64,000 nt of DNA, taken from assembly GCA_965277695.1 (NCBI GenBank), contig CBDIDQ010000033.1, positions 62,001 to 126,000 of the forward strand, written 5' to 3'. Below, in pieces: positions 17,453 through 25,419 of the stretch. Below the pieces are notes generated by a model, which saw nothing but the letters and a program-made list of their open reading frames with translations, made no database searches and had not been told where the DNA came from. The first letter of the stretch is position 1. Every line of letters starts with the position of its first letter. This DNA comes from JABSOG01 sp965277695. GTDB taxonomy: Bacteria; Pseudomonadota; Gammaproteobacteria; Enterobacterales; Alteromonadaceae. The translations under genes and the position numbers were made by a program.

Positions 17453-18259
17453 TTATCTGTTATCGCCTGACTGCTCACTTTGTGCTGCCAGTTGGGTTGC
17501 TGCCAAAGCCGGACGACGTTTGTCTTCGTCAAGATAGCTCTGCAAAAATTCAAAAATAGCTTTAGGGTTTTCACCATTGGCAATGCTGATAAAAGCATCT
17601 TTAATCATTGATTGATGCAGTTTGATTTCACTGCTGCGCTCGCCGAGTTTTTTCGCTAACGGGCCGGTAATGCCATAAGCAATCAGTGCGCCATAAAGTG
17701 TGGTTAGCAGCGCAACCGACATGCTTTTACCAATGGTCTTGGGATCTTCCATTGCTAACAACATGGCGACCAAGCCAATTAAGGTGCCCACCATGCCCAT
17801 TGATGGCGCGGTTTCAGTAAATGAATTAAGCACTTTAACTGAGGCGCTGTTACGTTGTTTGGTCAGATAAATTTCTTTGGTCAAGGCAATTTCAATCGCT
17901 TCAATGGAATGGCCGTCAATCAATAAGTTGGTGGCCTTAATAATGAACGGATCGCTGACAGTGACTTCTTCTAACGCCAAAAAACCGCCTTTTCTGGCGA
18001 CATCAGCCATATCAATCAATTTATCAATGGTTTCGAGCGGATCGCTAGTGGGCGTTTTAAAAGCTTGCGCAATATTGACCAAGGCTTCGATAAATACATT
18101 TAATCGATGACTGATCATCACCGCACCAAAAGTGCCGACCACCACAATGAAAATCGATGGCATGTTGATAAAGCTAACGATCGGCACCTTGCTGGCGATA
18201 ATGCCGCCAATGATGGCTATCACTAACAGTAAAAATCCTAAAGAACTTCCTTTATCCAT
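17453..18259 (-). CDS. motA: Flagellar motor stator protein MotA/PomA
   Basis: This 268-residue stator ring subunit has four predicted membrane segments: residues 8-25, 30-50, about 148-170 (GMVGTLIGLVAMLLAM) and about 182-203. The cytoplasmic loop between TM2 and TM3 has charged residues for rotor contact. APSMGMVGTLIGLV and ALLTTLYGALIAY are family signatures with the conserved prolines. Sequence style (short loop, no N-terminal extension) resembles sodium-type PomA, but ion specificity is not established. The gene follows motB (14-bp gap). No other flagellar genes are in the window. Confidence 0.92.
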   Translation of the reverse strand: MDKGSSLGFLLLVIAIIGGIIASKVPIVSFINMPSIFIVVVGTFGAVMISHRLNVFIEALVNIAQAFKTPTSDPLETIDKLIDMADVARKGGFLALEEVTVSDPFIIKATNLLIDGHSIEAIEIALTKEIYLTKQRNSASVKVLNSFTETAPSMGMVGTLIGLVAMLLAMEDPKTIGKSMSVALLTTLYGALIAYGITGPLAKKLGERSSEIKLHQSMIKDAFISIANGENPKAIFEFLQSYLDEDKRRPALAATQLAAQSEQSGDNR

Positions 18260-18273
18260 CTTTAAAAACCTCT

Positions 18274-19149
18274 CTAATCGAGCAATTTAACCGGTTCAAA
18301 TTCTGTTGGTTTACCCTGACTGACAATAATTTCAACTCGTCGATTGTTGCGACGTGCTGCAATGCTGTTGCCAGTATCTCTGGGTTTATTGCTGGCATGG
18401 CCGGCAACTGTGACTCTGGCATGATCAAATGATTCTATTCGCGCCATTTGGCTGGCTACAGCGACCGCCCTTTTGGCTGATAAATCCCAGTTGTTATCAA
18501 ATAACTCTGAATTAACCGGCTGGTTGTCGGTATGACCTGCCACTGTGATGGCACCGGGAATATCATTGAGTAAACGGGTGATTTTTAAAATCACCGGTTT
18601 AAAGCGGGGTTGCAAAAATGCCGAGGCGGAGCCAAATGAGCCTTTTTCTCGAATACGAAAAATAATTTGCTGACCAAATTGCTCTAGTTCGAGCACCCCT
18701 TGCTTGAGTTCATCTTTGAGTTGCAATTGGAGCTTTTCTAGCAATGCGCGGTTGGCTTTGGCTTGATCGGCGCGTTGACGGTTTCTGGCTGCCGCCAGAG
18801 CGTCTTCATCGAGTCGTTGTTGTTCACTGCGGTCAAGAAATTGTTCGGCAGAGTCCCGAGTCAGTTGTTCAATTTGTTTGATTGGGGTTGGTTCAGGTTT
18901 GCCGGGGCTGAAATCGTCAAAAATCGCACTGGTGCCCTTGGGAATATCTTCAACTTGAATTTCGTTTTGCACCCCAAAAGCTTGTTTCATCGCCCCGGCG
19001 ATACGCTTGAACTTTTGTGCGTCCATTTCAGAATAAGATAGCAGTAAAACAAAAAAGCACATCAGCAGTGCCATCATGTCAGCAAAAGTCGCCATCCAGC
19101 CCGGTAATCCGGCGGGTTTGTCATCATCGTCATCAAATTCGTCAGACAT
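18274..19149 (-). CDS. motB: Flagellar motor stator protein MotB/PomB
   Basis: This 291-residue protein has a single TM helix near the N-terminus (about residues 20-42, MATFADMMALLMCFFVLLLS) carrying the ion-binding aspartate in FADMM. It continues with a plug and linker region of charged residues, then an OmpA-like peptidoglycan-binding domain (about 165-275) with TVAGHTDNQP and NWDLSAKRA. Unusually, the coding order is motB then motA. A coiled, Gln/Arg-rich stretch occupies residues 100-150. By pairing with the downstream MotA/PomA, it forms the stator. Confidence 0.92.
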   Translation of the reverse strand: MSDEFDDDDDKPAGLPGWMATFADMMALLMCFFVLLLSYSEMDAQKFKRIAGAMKQAFGVQNEIQVEDIPKGTSAIFDDFSPGKPEPTPIKQIEQLTRDSAEQFLDRSEQQRLDEDALAAARNRQRADQAKANRALLEKLQLQLKDELKQGVLELEQFGQQIIFRIREKGSFGSASAFLQPRFKPVILKITRLLNDIPGAITVAGHTDNQPVNSELFDNNWDLSAKRAVAVASQMARIESFDHARVTVAGHASNKPRDTGNSIAARRNNRRVEIIVSQGKPTEFEPVKLLD

Positions 19150-19440
19150 GGTGTGGTTTATAAACGTTTATAGTGTCAGATTGGTGGCGTTAGATTAACA
19201 GGTTTTGTAGGACGCCGCAAAAGTCGGCGAGCGAGAAAAAATAACAACATCGTCAGACATCTTGCCGCTTAGGAAGAACCGACAGTAAATAACATCCGAA
19301 ATTAACTTGTCTCTTTATTTCATTTCTGTGATGGGCAAACGGTTACATAGACTGACTATGCGCCCCTTTGCCCGCCTGTGGCGACCGACAGCCCGGTTGA
19401 ACTCCTGCCTTACTTTCGGATCTTATTTAATTCTGGTTTC
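19150..19440. other. Intergenic, no gene seen
   Basis: No convincing reading frame is present. A small hairpin CGCCG-CAAAAGT-CGGCG occurs near 19212. The segment separates the motB start (reading left) from the end of the ImmA/IrrE gene, so it should contain the motB promoter. Confidence 0.5.
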
Positions 19441-20418
19441 TTATCGTTTGTATTTCGTGTTTTTGTTTATGAGTTCTTTTACTCGTTTTATTACATATTG
19501 TGTAAATAATGGATGTGCAACTACATTACTTAATCTATCTCGTCCATCGTAAGCACAGACTATTGCTGTACAAATACTTTCGTAGCTTTTATCTTTATGC
19601 CGATGATAAGTTGATGGCAAGATTGCATTAATAGATGCCTGTAAATTTTGACTGTCGGTTTCAGTCAAAATTTGGCGAAGAATTTCACGCCAGCTTCTAT
19701 CGTCAAATTCTGCAACTGCCTCAGATTCAAATATCCAACACTTATATGTTCTGTCTCCCAAATCAAACTTTTCTGTTGTGCTGGCCGTAGAAAAAACACC
19801 CTCTCGAAGCAGATCTTTGTTATATAAATTGAAAGTATTCGGCGCAGAAGATGTGTGATAATCCCGTATTCGTTTGCCGTTTTCATCAACTTCAGCACAT
19901 ACAACACCCCATTCGATAGTTTTAAAAACTTTAATTAGAACAACATCTCTGGAAGCACCTGAATTAATTAAAACTGTTTTGATAAATGATTCAAATAAAT
20001 CAAATTTTTTACTCTCAGCAATTAACCAATCGGTTGGTAATAGCAGTTCAGCGGCAAATTTATTGGCTTCCATTTCCATCTGTCTGTATTCCTGATGCTC
20101 ATTAACGTTATTTCCAAGATGAGATATGATAGTTCCTGTATGCCAAGGAATGATTATATGTCCTAACTCATGCGCAAGAGTAAACTTTTGGCGCGTTGGA
20201 GCGATTGAGCTATTGATTAATATTTGAGGTTTTTCTTTGCCGCCAATACCGACAGTGATCCCATCGGCATTAAATGGAAATGCTCTGTATTCAAGAACAC
20301 CGTAATTTGATACTAAAGCTTCTAAATCGAATGGTGGAAACAATTGATGTCGTGCAAGTAATCTTGCCGCCATTTTTTCAATCGGTAGCATCAAAGTTTG
20401 CCTATAGACTTCAACCAA
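19441..20418 (-). CDS. ImmA/IrrE-family metallo-endopeptidase
   Basis: This 325-residue protein has the zinc-peptidase motif FTLAHELGHIIIPWH (HELGH, about residue 84), as in ImmA (cleaves a phage repressor) and IrrE (cleaves DdrO). A downstream acidic residue cluster, MEMEANKFAAELLLP at about 114-128, supplies the third zinc ligand and is characteristic. The remaining 170 residues are a less conserved C-terminal region. It starts inside the preceding 103-residue gene (28-bp overlap) and is the third gene of a module headed by a colicin-E3-type RNase. It may cleave the small partner protein to free the toxin, by analogy with other ImmA-linked systems. This is inference. Confidence 0.85.
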   Translation of the reverse strand: MVEVYRQTLMLPIEKMAARLLARHQLFPPFDLEALVSNYGVLEYRAFPFNADGITVGIGGKEKPQILINSSIAPTRQKFTLAHELGHIIIPWHTGTIISHLGNNVNEHQEYRQMEMEANKFAAELLLPTDWLIAESKKFDLFESFIKTVLINSGASRDVVLIKVFKTIEWGVVCAEVDENGKRIRDYHTSSAPNTFNLYNKDLLREGVFSTASTTEKFDLGDRTYKCWIFESEAVAEFDDRSWREILRQILTETDSQNLQASINAILPSTYHRHKDKSYESICTAIVCAYDGRDRLSNVVAHPLFTQYVIKRVKELINKNTKYKR

Positions 20419-20702
20419 GTGACCATTTTATCTGCTTCTTCAGTGGTTTCTGCACGTGCTGCCAATGCTAATTTCTCTAGATTTAGCTCAGTATCTATAT
20501 GTGAATTATTTCTATACGCTGATAAAATAAATGGTAAAATTGATGGCTTGGTTGCCCATAAAGAATACTCTTCCCAAGTCATACCTAAAAACTCGTGCAA
20601 TGTTTGGTTTTGTTCCCCTTCATCATCGTGCCATTTATCTACAAAGTGATCTATTTCGTCAGCTAAAACGTCGCCACTAAGGCATAATGTAATAAAATTC
20701 AT
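20391..20702 (-). CDS. Small acidic protein, candidate antitoxin/immunity
   Basis: This 103-residue acidic protein has no recognised catalytic motif. Notable segments are FVDKWHDDEGEQNQTLHEFL and LGMTWEEYSLWATKPSILPF, a pattern I associate with small partners of toxins and ImmA peptidases, though I cannot name a family. GAGG lies 6-7 bp before the ATG. It sits between the E3-type RNase (10-bp gap) and the peptidase (28-bp overlap), the position expected of an immunity or antitoxin protein. The charge fits neutralising a basic RNase. Function is inferred from context only. Confidence 0.6.
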   Translation of the reverse strand: MNFITLCLSGDVLADEIDHFVDKWHDDEGEQNQTLHEFLGMTWEEYSLWATKPSILPFILSAYRNNSHIDTELNLEKLALAARAETTEEADKMVTWLKSIGKL

Positions 20703-20712
20703 ATTTCGCCTC

Positions 20713-20952
20713 TTAATTTTGCTTGCTAAGTTTTCGACCCCTAACAGGGGGTTTTATTAATAGTCCAGTTAGAGGAGATGCGGCTCCCAAATGGCGACCT
20801 TTCTTATTAAATACTTCTAACTCCCCATGTAATGAATCCCAAGTATAATAAATATTCTCATTATCGTCTTTATAAACTTTTCTGCCACCTTCTATTCCTA
20901 CAACTCTACAATTGTCAAGAATTGATGGTTTTGGTATTGATTTCCCAGCCAA
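20713..20952 (-). CDS. Stand-alone colicin E3-type rRNase (cytotoxic) domain
   Basis: This 79-residue protein is essentially a colicin-E3/cloacin catalytic domain without translocation or receptor domains. The run YYTWDSLHGELEVF (residues 35-48), then GRHLG and PLTG, matches the E3 RNase core YEWDSQHGELEGY...GQHLGSFDPKTG. The E3 catalytic set Asp, His, Glu is kept as D39, H42 and E46, and a C-terminal arginine (R71 or R73) can supply the fourth. E3 cleaves 16S rRNA at the decoding site. The start is TTG, with AGGAG seven bases upstream. A free intracellular toxin needs an antidote, presumably the next gene. Confidence 0.82.
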   Translation of the reverse strand: MAGKSIPKPSILDNCRVVGIEGGRKVYKDDNENIYYTWDSLHGELEVFNKKGRHLGAASPLTGLLIKPPVRGRKLSKQN

Positions 20953-21036
20953 ATTTATGCTCCTATTCTGGTAATTTATAAACTATTTATAACCATTCGA
21001 AGTTGCCGATTGCTGGTTTATTTCTTTGAATAATCA

Positions 21037-21390
21037 TTAGTTGTCATACGATATTGTGTTAAACAATAAATATGCAATAAATCCTGACCAGCTGAGTGCT
21101 AATAGCATCCATGGTAATAAATTGCTATTGGCTGGTGTTTCAACGATTTGAGTATTATCAATAGGTTCTTCAGTTTTGGACTTTTGTGACGCCTTTTTGA
21201 GTTTTTTATCTAGCTCACGGGCTTTGCTTTTATGCTGTTTTTTGTATTGTTCAATGCCTTTTTGGATCCCCTGAGCAATCAGTTTGGTTTGCTCTTTGGT
21301 TTGCCCGGGTCGTTGAGTCCCTTTGGCAATGGCTTGAGCTTCACTGACCACCTCAGGTGAAGGTGCGGTTTTGTTATTGTATTTTACCAT
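21037..21390 (-). CDS. DUF2956 family protein
   Basis: This 117-residue protein matches the DUF2956 pattern: SEAQAIAKGTQRPGQTKEQT, LIAQGIQKGIEQYKKQHK, a lysine-rich helical region to residue 75, and one C-terminal membrane segment (LLPWMLLALSWSGFIAYLLF). The family is found in Vibrionales/Alteromonadales-type gammaproteobacteria and has no known function. It is likely an inner-membrane tail-anchored protein with a basic cytosolic domain. It is unrelated to the toxin module downstream. Confidence 0.8.
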   Translation of the reverse strand: MVKYNNKTAPSPEVVSEAQAIAKGTQRPGQTKEQTKLIAQGIQKGIEQYKKQHKSKARELDKKLKKASQKSKTEEPIDNTQIVETPANSNLLPWMLLALSWSGFIAYLLFNTISYDN

Positions 21391-21502
21391 GGGGCTTCCT
21401 GTTTATTCCGACGGTTTAAATCGGCAAGGATTATCACAGACAAGCACCAGCGGTGCAAGCACCCCGCTCTACCCGATGGGATTGGGACATACTCGCCAAG
21501 CG

Positions 21503-21770
21503 AAGGAAAATTGTGAATGTCTTAAGGGTTCAATGGGCTTTTCAAATTACTGGAGCGCTTCGTTCTTACAAATAAAACATTTTGACCACGGAGGCACGGA
21601 GATACGGAGAAAAGCGCAGTCAAAAACCAGCGATTTTAATTGTTTTGTTTTTGACTTTCTCCGTGCTTCCGTGTCTCCGTGGTGAATGCTTTTGCTTGTA
21701 AAGAACGAAGCGCTCCAGATGCCAGAACAGCTCGAAAGACCTTATAACGGTAGTAGTAAATGAAAAAGAT
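21503..21770. repeat. MITE-like long palindrome, copy B (best preserved)
   Basis: The outer ends CTGGAGCGCTTCGTTCTT (21550-21567) and its exact inverse (21701-21718) are perfect 18-bp terminal inverted repeats of a 169-bp palindrome. Internal arms CCACGGAGGCACGGAG... pair with ...CTCCGTGCTTCCGTGTCTCCGTGG. Flanks (about 21503-21549 and 21719-21770) align with the flanks of copy C at 42.9 kb, so the mobile or amplified unit is larger than the palindrome. It encodes no transposase. It lies between the DUF2956 gene and the halogenase operon. Confidence 0.8.
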
Positions 21771-21785
21771 ATTAATTCCCCTACC

Positions 21786-22706
21786 CTAATCCATCACTTT
21801 AAACGGATAGCCTTTGGTATTTTCAGTCAGTACTTTGTTGTGGCTAAATTGCTCACCGCCACAGACTCTTACTGCGCCGTATTTATCCAATGAAATGTTG
21901 TCGCCATACTCTGTCAATGACTTGATGCCCGGATAAATATCAACCGCAGCAGGCACATACCTAGCAGCATAACCCATGCGGGTATGATTGCTGGTGCTGT
22001 TGGGAAATGAAGAATGCATCAGGGTTGACCAAAAAATCACAAATTGTCCGGGTTTCATTACAATCGAGACTGCCTTGTGTTCTTCGGGTCGCCAGTTGGG
22101 GTCTTTTTGTAAATTACGATAGTCATAACCAAAAAAACCCCGCTTCATGCCGTTGATTTCTGTGTGATTGGTCTTTTCTGGGTGGTATTCCATCGGTTTG
22201 GATTCATCATAAAACATCTCTTCATGAGTGCCGGGAATAAAGCGCAGACAGCCGTTGTCTTCATTGGCTTCGGTGAACGCAGTCCACACGGTAACGGCAC
22301 CACCAAAACGGTCATTCATCGGCCAGACTATCTGGGGAGCACCGGAAGCATGGCCAAAGTTGTCGGCCTGATGCCAGTCTGTGCCTTCATCGCCGGGGTA
22401 TTTTGAAAACAACTCGGTACGCCAGCAAATAATATCCGGACCAAGGATTTTTTCGACTCGGTTGACGATTTCTGCTCGCATAATCAGTTCGCTGAGTCCG
22501 TCAACATCAAGATGGCGATCATATGTCGCCAGCACACTTTGATGATTAATGTCATAAACGGCATGTTGTCGGTCAAACAAGTCAGCGCGGATTTGGCGGT
22601 ATCTGGCTTTCATTTCCTCTGGCTCATAGAGATCAAAGGGGCCAATAAAACCATTTTTTCTGAATTCGGCTAGCTCATCTGCCGTTAAGCTAAATTTTTT
22701 GTTCAT
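21786..22706 (-). CDS. SyrB2-type Fe(II)/2-oxoglutarate halogenase
   Basis: This enzyme is predicted to chlorinate an unactivated carbon of an aminoacyl group held on a carrier protein, using Fe(II), 2-oxoglutarate, O2 and chloride. The ATG at 22706 has AGGAG five bases upstream and gives 306 residues (SyrB2 about 310). Near-diagnostic text includes LTADELAEFRKNGFIGPFD, YPGDEGTDWHQAD, RRGFFGYDYR-type KRGFFGYDYRNLQ, and FWSTLMHSS. The iron ligands are H112 and H231. The position normally holding Asp/Glu is A114 (His-Gln-Ala), the hallmark that leaves room for chloride and separates halogenases from PhyH hydroxylases. Its start overlaps the carrier gene by 17 bp. It is the last gene of the operon. 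Confidence 0.9.
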   Translation of the reverse strand: MNKKFSLTADELAEFRKNGFIGPFDLYEPEEMKARYRQIRADLFDRQHAVYDINHQSVLATYDRHLDVDGLSELIMRAEIVNRVEKILGPDIICWRTELFSKYPGDEGTDWHQADNFGHASGAPQIVWPMNDRFGGAVTVWTAFTEANEDNGCLRFIPGTHEEMFYDESKPMEYHPEKTNHTEINGMKRGFFGYDYRNLQKDPNWRPEEHKAVSIVMKPGQFVIFWSTLMHSSFPNSTSNHTRMGYAARYVPAAVDIYPGIKSLTEYGDNISLDKYGAVRVCGGEQFSHNKVLTENTKGYPFKVMD

Positions 22707-22938
22707 GAGACTCCTGTTTACTGTAAAGGTCAATCCAGCCATTGAGCGTCGGGTTGATCATCAACTCGCCCGTGGTTACACACAAACCAATCACTTCTTC
22801 TATTTGTAACTGTAAATCAACGATGGTTAGTGATGACGCACCAAGGTCAAAAAAATCCTGCTCGGCATCAATATTTTGTAATAAGGTTTTTTGATTAAAC
22901 TTGCTGATAATAGTGTTGCGTATGGTGTCAATTTGCAT
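22690..22938 (-). CDS. Free-standing acyl/peptidyl carrier protein
   Basis: This 82-residue carrier has the phosphopantetheine site DLGASSLT (Ser at about residue 36), preceded by AEQDFF and followed by a hydrophobic helix LQLQIEEVIGL. It should be loaded by the adjacent adenylation protein and presented to the halogenase, the same arrangement of separate A, T and halogenase proteins as CytC1/CytC2/CytC3. It overlaps the adenylation gene by 11 bp (ATGCAAATTGA serves both) with GGAGG upstream, and it overlaps the halogenase by 17 bp. All this indicates tight translational coupling. No phosphopantetheinyl transferase is in the window. Confidence 0.88.
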   Translation of the reverse strand: MQIDTIRNTIISKFNQKTLLQNIDAEQDFFDLGASSLTIVDLQLQIEEVIGLCVTTGELMINPTLNGWIDLYSKQESHEQKI

Positions 22939-24394
22939 TTTGTTTTCCTCCGTTTAACAGGGTGGTTTTATCAATTTTACCGTTTTTATTAATTGGTAAG
23001 TGGCGACAGAACAACAGTTTGTCCGGGATCAGATAACCCGGTATTTGCCAAGATAAGCTTTGTTTAAGCTGCTCAATGGTGATGGTCGACGGCTCAAGGA
23101 CTTGTAAATAAGCTGTCAGCACCTGCTCACCCGACTCATCAGTAACCAAAGTGACCGCCGCATCACTGACGCTTGCGAGCGCCAATAAGTGACTTTGTAC
23201 TTCTTCTAGCGATATTCTGAACCCACGTACTTTCACTTGATTGTCTTTGCGACCGATAAACTCAAGCTCGCCATGGGCGTTTTGCCGGACAAAATCACCG
23301 CTGCGGTAGATTAATGTCGCTGCAATTCGGTGGTCGTAAAAAAAACAGTTTGGCTGCTCAGCATTGATATAACCCAGCGCAACACCCGCACCTGAGGTCA
23401 ATAACTCTCCGGTAGTGCCCGGAGCAACGGGCTTTAAATGCTCATCGACAATATGAATGTCGGAGCCGTTGACTGGCATTCCTATCGGCACTGTGGTGTC
23501 AGGTCGGTTGGCTGTGGTCATGCGGTGACAACAGGTAAAGGTGGTGTTTTCGGTGGGACCATAACCGTTGATAATGGTAATGCCGGGAATAGTATCGAGC
23601 ACTTGGTTAATCACTTTGGCATGTAATACGTCACCGCCGGATAATAGGGTTTTAACTGGTTGCAAGATGGCGGTTTTTCGTTGGCCAATCAGGTGAAACA
23701 GCGCCGCCGTTAGCCATAATATGGTGACTTCGTTATGTCTGAGTACTTTGGCCAGCAAATTCGGATCTAACACTGGGCTGGGATAAAGCACCAAGGTTGC
23801 GCCGTTTAATAGTGCACCCCAGATCTCAAAAGTGGAGGCATCAAACGAAGTCGGTGACAGTTGCAAGATGTTATCAAATGGGCTGATGTCAATATAATTG
23901 GTGTTAACCACCAAACGATGAATAGCTCGATGCGGCACCATCACTCCTTTGGGTTGACCGGTAGAGCCAGAAGTGAACATCAAATAGGCTTTATCGTCTG
24001 GTTCAATAGGTAAATCAAGGTTGTCGGCGGCTGCGAGGTTATTTTCGTCCAGAGATAGGCTAATAGGCTGGTCATTACTGATAATCACCTTGACTGAACA
24101 TTGGTCGAGGCAAGCTTGAGTGTGCGACGGCGGGTTATTTTGATCAATTGGCAGATAAGCCGCGCCAGCTTTTAATACTGCAAGCATCGCAACAATCATT
24201 TCAATGCTGCGCGGCAACAGTAACGCAACCACATCACCATGCCCTACATTGGCTGCGCGTAATCTTCTCGCCTGACAGTTGGCATGTTGATTTAATTGCT
24301 GGTAAGTCAATTGGCTGGTGTCAAACCTTAATGCGATGCTGCCGGGTTGCGCCAGAGCCATTTTTTCAAAGGTTTGATGGACTGACAAAACCAC
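22928..24394 (-). CDS. Stand-alone NRPS adenylation domain, valine-type code
   Basis: This 488-residue ANL enzyme would activate an amino acid as the adenylate and load the neighbouring carrier. Core motifs in order are AYLMFTSGSTGQPKGVMVPH (A3), SFDASTFEIWGALLNG (A4), INGYGPTENTTF (A5), GELLTSGAGVALGY (A6), YRSGDFVR (A7), GRKDNQVKVRGFRISLEEVQ (A8) and NGKIDK with the catalytic Lys (A10). Reading the ten pocket positions by alignment to GrsA gives DAFWLGGTFK, the standard valine code. No condensation or thiolation domain is attached. The start is a GTG overlapping the upstream acyltransferase by 29 bp; a TTG two codons in is better spaced from CGGAG. Confidence 0.9.
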   Translation of the reverse strand: MVLSVHQTFEKMALAQPGSIALRFDTSQLTYQQLNQHANCQARRLRAANVGHGDVVALLLPRSIEMIVAMLAVLKAGAAYLPIDQNNPPSHTQACLDQCSVKVIISNDQPISLSLDENNLAAADNLDLPIEPDDKAYLMFTSGSTGQPKGVMVPHRAIHRLVVNTNYIDISPFDNILQLSPTSFDASTFEIWGALLNGATLVLYPSPVLDPNLLAKVLRHNEVTILWLTAALFHLIGQRKTAILQPVKTLLSGGDVLHAKVINQVLDTIPGITIINGYGPTENTTFTCCHRMTTANRPDTTVPIGMPVNGSDIHIVDEHLKPVAPGTTGELLTSGAGVALGYINAEQPNCFFYDHRIAATLIYRSGDFVRQNAHGELEFIGRKDNQVKVRGFRISLEEVQSHLLALASVSDAAVTLVTDESGEQVLTAYLQVLEPSTITIEQLKQSLSWQIPGYLIPDKLLFCRHLPINKNGKIDKTTLLNGGKQNAN

Positions 24395-25253
24395 ACTCCG
24401 TATTGATGTGTTCGCCGATTTTAATCAAGGCATTGGATTGCGCTCGCAACAGCTCATAATGATCGCCCTGAGGGTCAATAAATAGTTGCGCATGGTCAAT
24501 TAGGTTTTTCATGTGTGCGCTGCTGTTGGCATTGGTTTGCAGGTCTTGCTGTCCGCTGATTAATAACGTTTGTTGTTTGATTTGTTGCGCCTGATGTTCA
24601 AAATTGGTTTGTTTGTAGGCTAAATAGTTGACGGCGTAACGGTAGAAATAATGCGGTTGTGAAAAGGGATAATTAATCCCTTCTGGTATGCTGTTGACTT
24701 GCTCAGGGCTGTTAGCTTGCTCAGGGCTGTTGACTTGCTCAGGGCTGTCCGCCTGAATTTTACTCAGTACCAGTTGGGCATTTTTCTCACTTTTGGCGGC
24801 GATGGTAAAGAGGCTATCAACATCATTGCCAAATTGGGTTACGCAGCTGCTTTTGTTTAGTAGGGTATATTCGCCATTGGCCAAAATGAGGTTGTCAAAG
24901 CGTTCAGGGTGTTGATTAGCAGCCATTAGGGCAATACCTGCCCCGGAGCAATAACCAACTAAAATCGACTTTTCGATTTGTAATTGATCAAGAATGGTGA
25001 GTAAATCGGCAACGTGATTGTCGACGCTCAATTGCCCGTGTTTTAACGCTTGTTCAGCCGGCGCGAGAATTAAGCGAGATTCAAGGCTAACAACATTGTA
25101 GCGTTGGGCAAAGTAGGCAAAAAAGGGTTCGGTGACGGCCAGTGTTAAACCAAAAGGGATAAGTAAAGCAATCCACTGGTTGCTGTCAGCTAGGGTTGAA
25201 TAAACATACTTAAGAGGAACGTCATCGTGACTTGTGGTGGTGCACTCAATCAT
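24366..25253 (-). CDS. Alpha/beta-hydrolase, SyrC/CmaE-like aminoacyltransferase
   Basis: This 295-residue alpha/beta-hydrolase-fold protein has the nucleophile elbow VGYCSGAGIAL, where cysteine replaces the usual serine. A late histidine is in GDHYELL, and an acidic candidate is in GQQDLQTN. Cys-nucleophile members such as SyrC and CmaE move aminoacyl groups from one carrier protein to another around halogenases, which fits its place as first gene of this operon. A thioesterase role releasing a free chloro-amino acid is the alternative. Residues of about 175-195 contain three near-copies of NSPEQ encoded by an 18-bp tandem repeat, apparently a recent expansion in a surface loop. Confidence 0.75.
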   Translation of the reverse strand: MIECTTTSHDDVPLKYVYSTLADSNQWIALLIPFGLTLAVTEPFFAYFAQRYNVVSLESRLILAPAEQALKHGQLSVDNHVADLLTILDQLQIEKSILVGYCSGAGIALMAANQHPERFDNLILANGEYTLLNKSSCVTQFGNDVDSLFTIAAKSEKNAQLVLSKIQADSPEQVNSPEQANSPEQVNSIPEGINYPFSQPHYFYRYAVNYLAYKQTNFEHQAQQIKQQTLLISGQQDLQTNANSSAHMKNLIDHAQLFIDPQGDHYELLRAQSNALIKIGEHINTECGFVSPSNL

Positions 25254-25388
25254 TTTTAACTCTTTACATTTTTTCTTAGATTGGAGGAACTAAAGCTTAA
25301 AAAAACCGGAAATGACCGGGTACGTTTGAGTTTGGCGCAGATTTACCCGTTTGCCAAGTTTATCACGGGTTTTCTTATGGTGAATTTT

Positions 25389-25409
25389 AGGTGGGGTTAA
25401 CCCCCACCT
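25389..25409. terminator. Hairpin after ABC-F gene
   Basis: AGGTGGGG and CCCCACCT form an 8-bp GC-rich stem around TTAAC, 11 bp beyond the ABC-F stop. It is followed by a modest A/T run on both strands. It is a likely transcription stop between the ABC-F gene and the halogenase operon, which read in the same direction. Confidence 0.5.
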
Positions 25410-25419
25410 CTTTTATTGT

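Noticed and set aside
21786..22742. Plain phytanoyl-CoA dioxygenase (hydroxylase)
   Set aside because: The metal motif is His-Gln-Ala, and the overall text follows SyrB2-type halogenases rather than PhyH hydroxylases.
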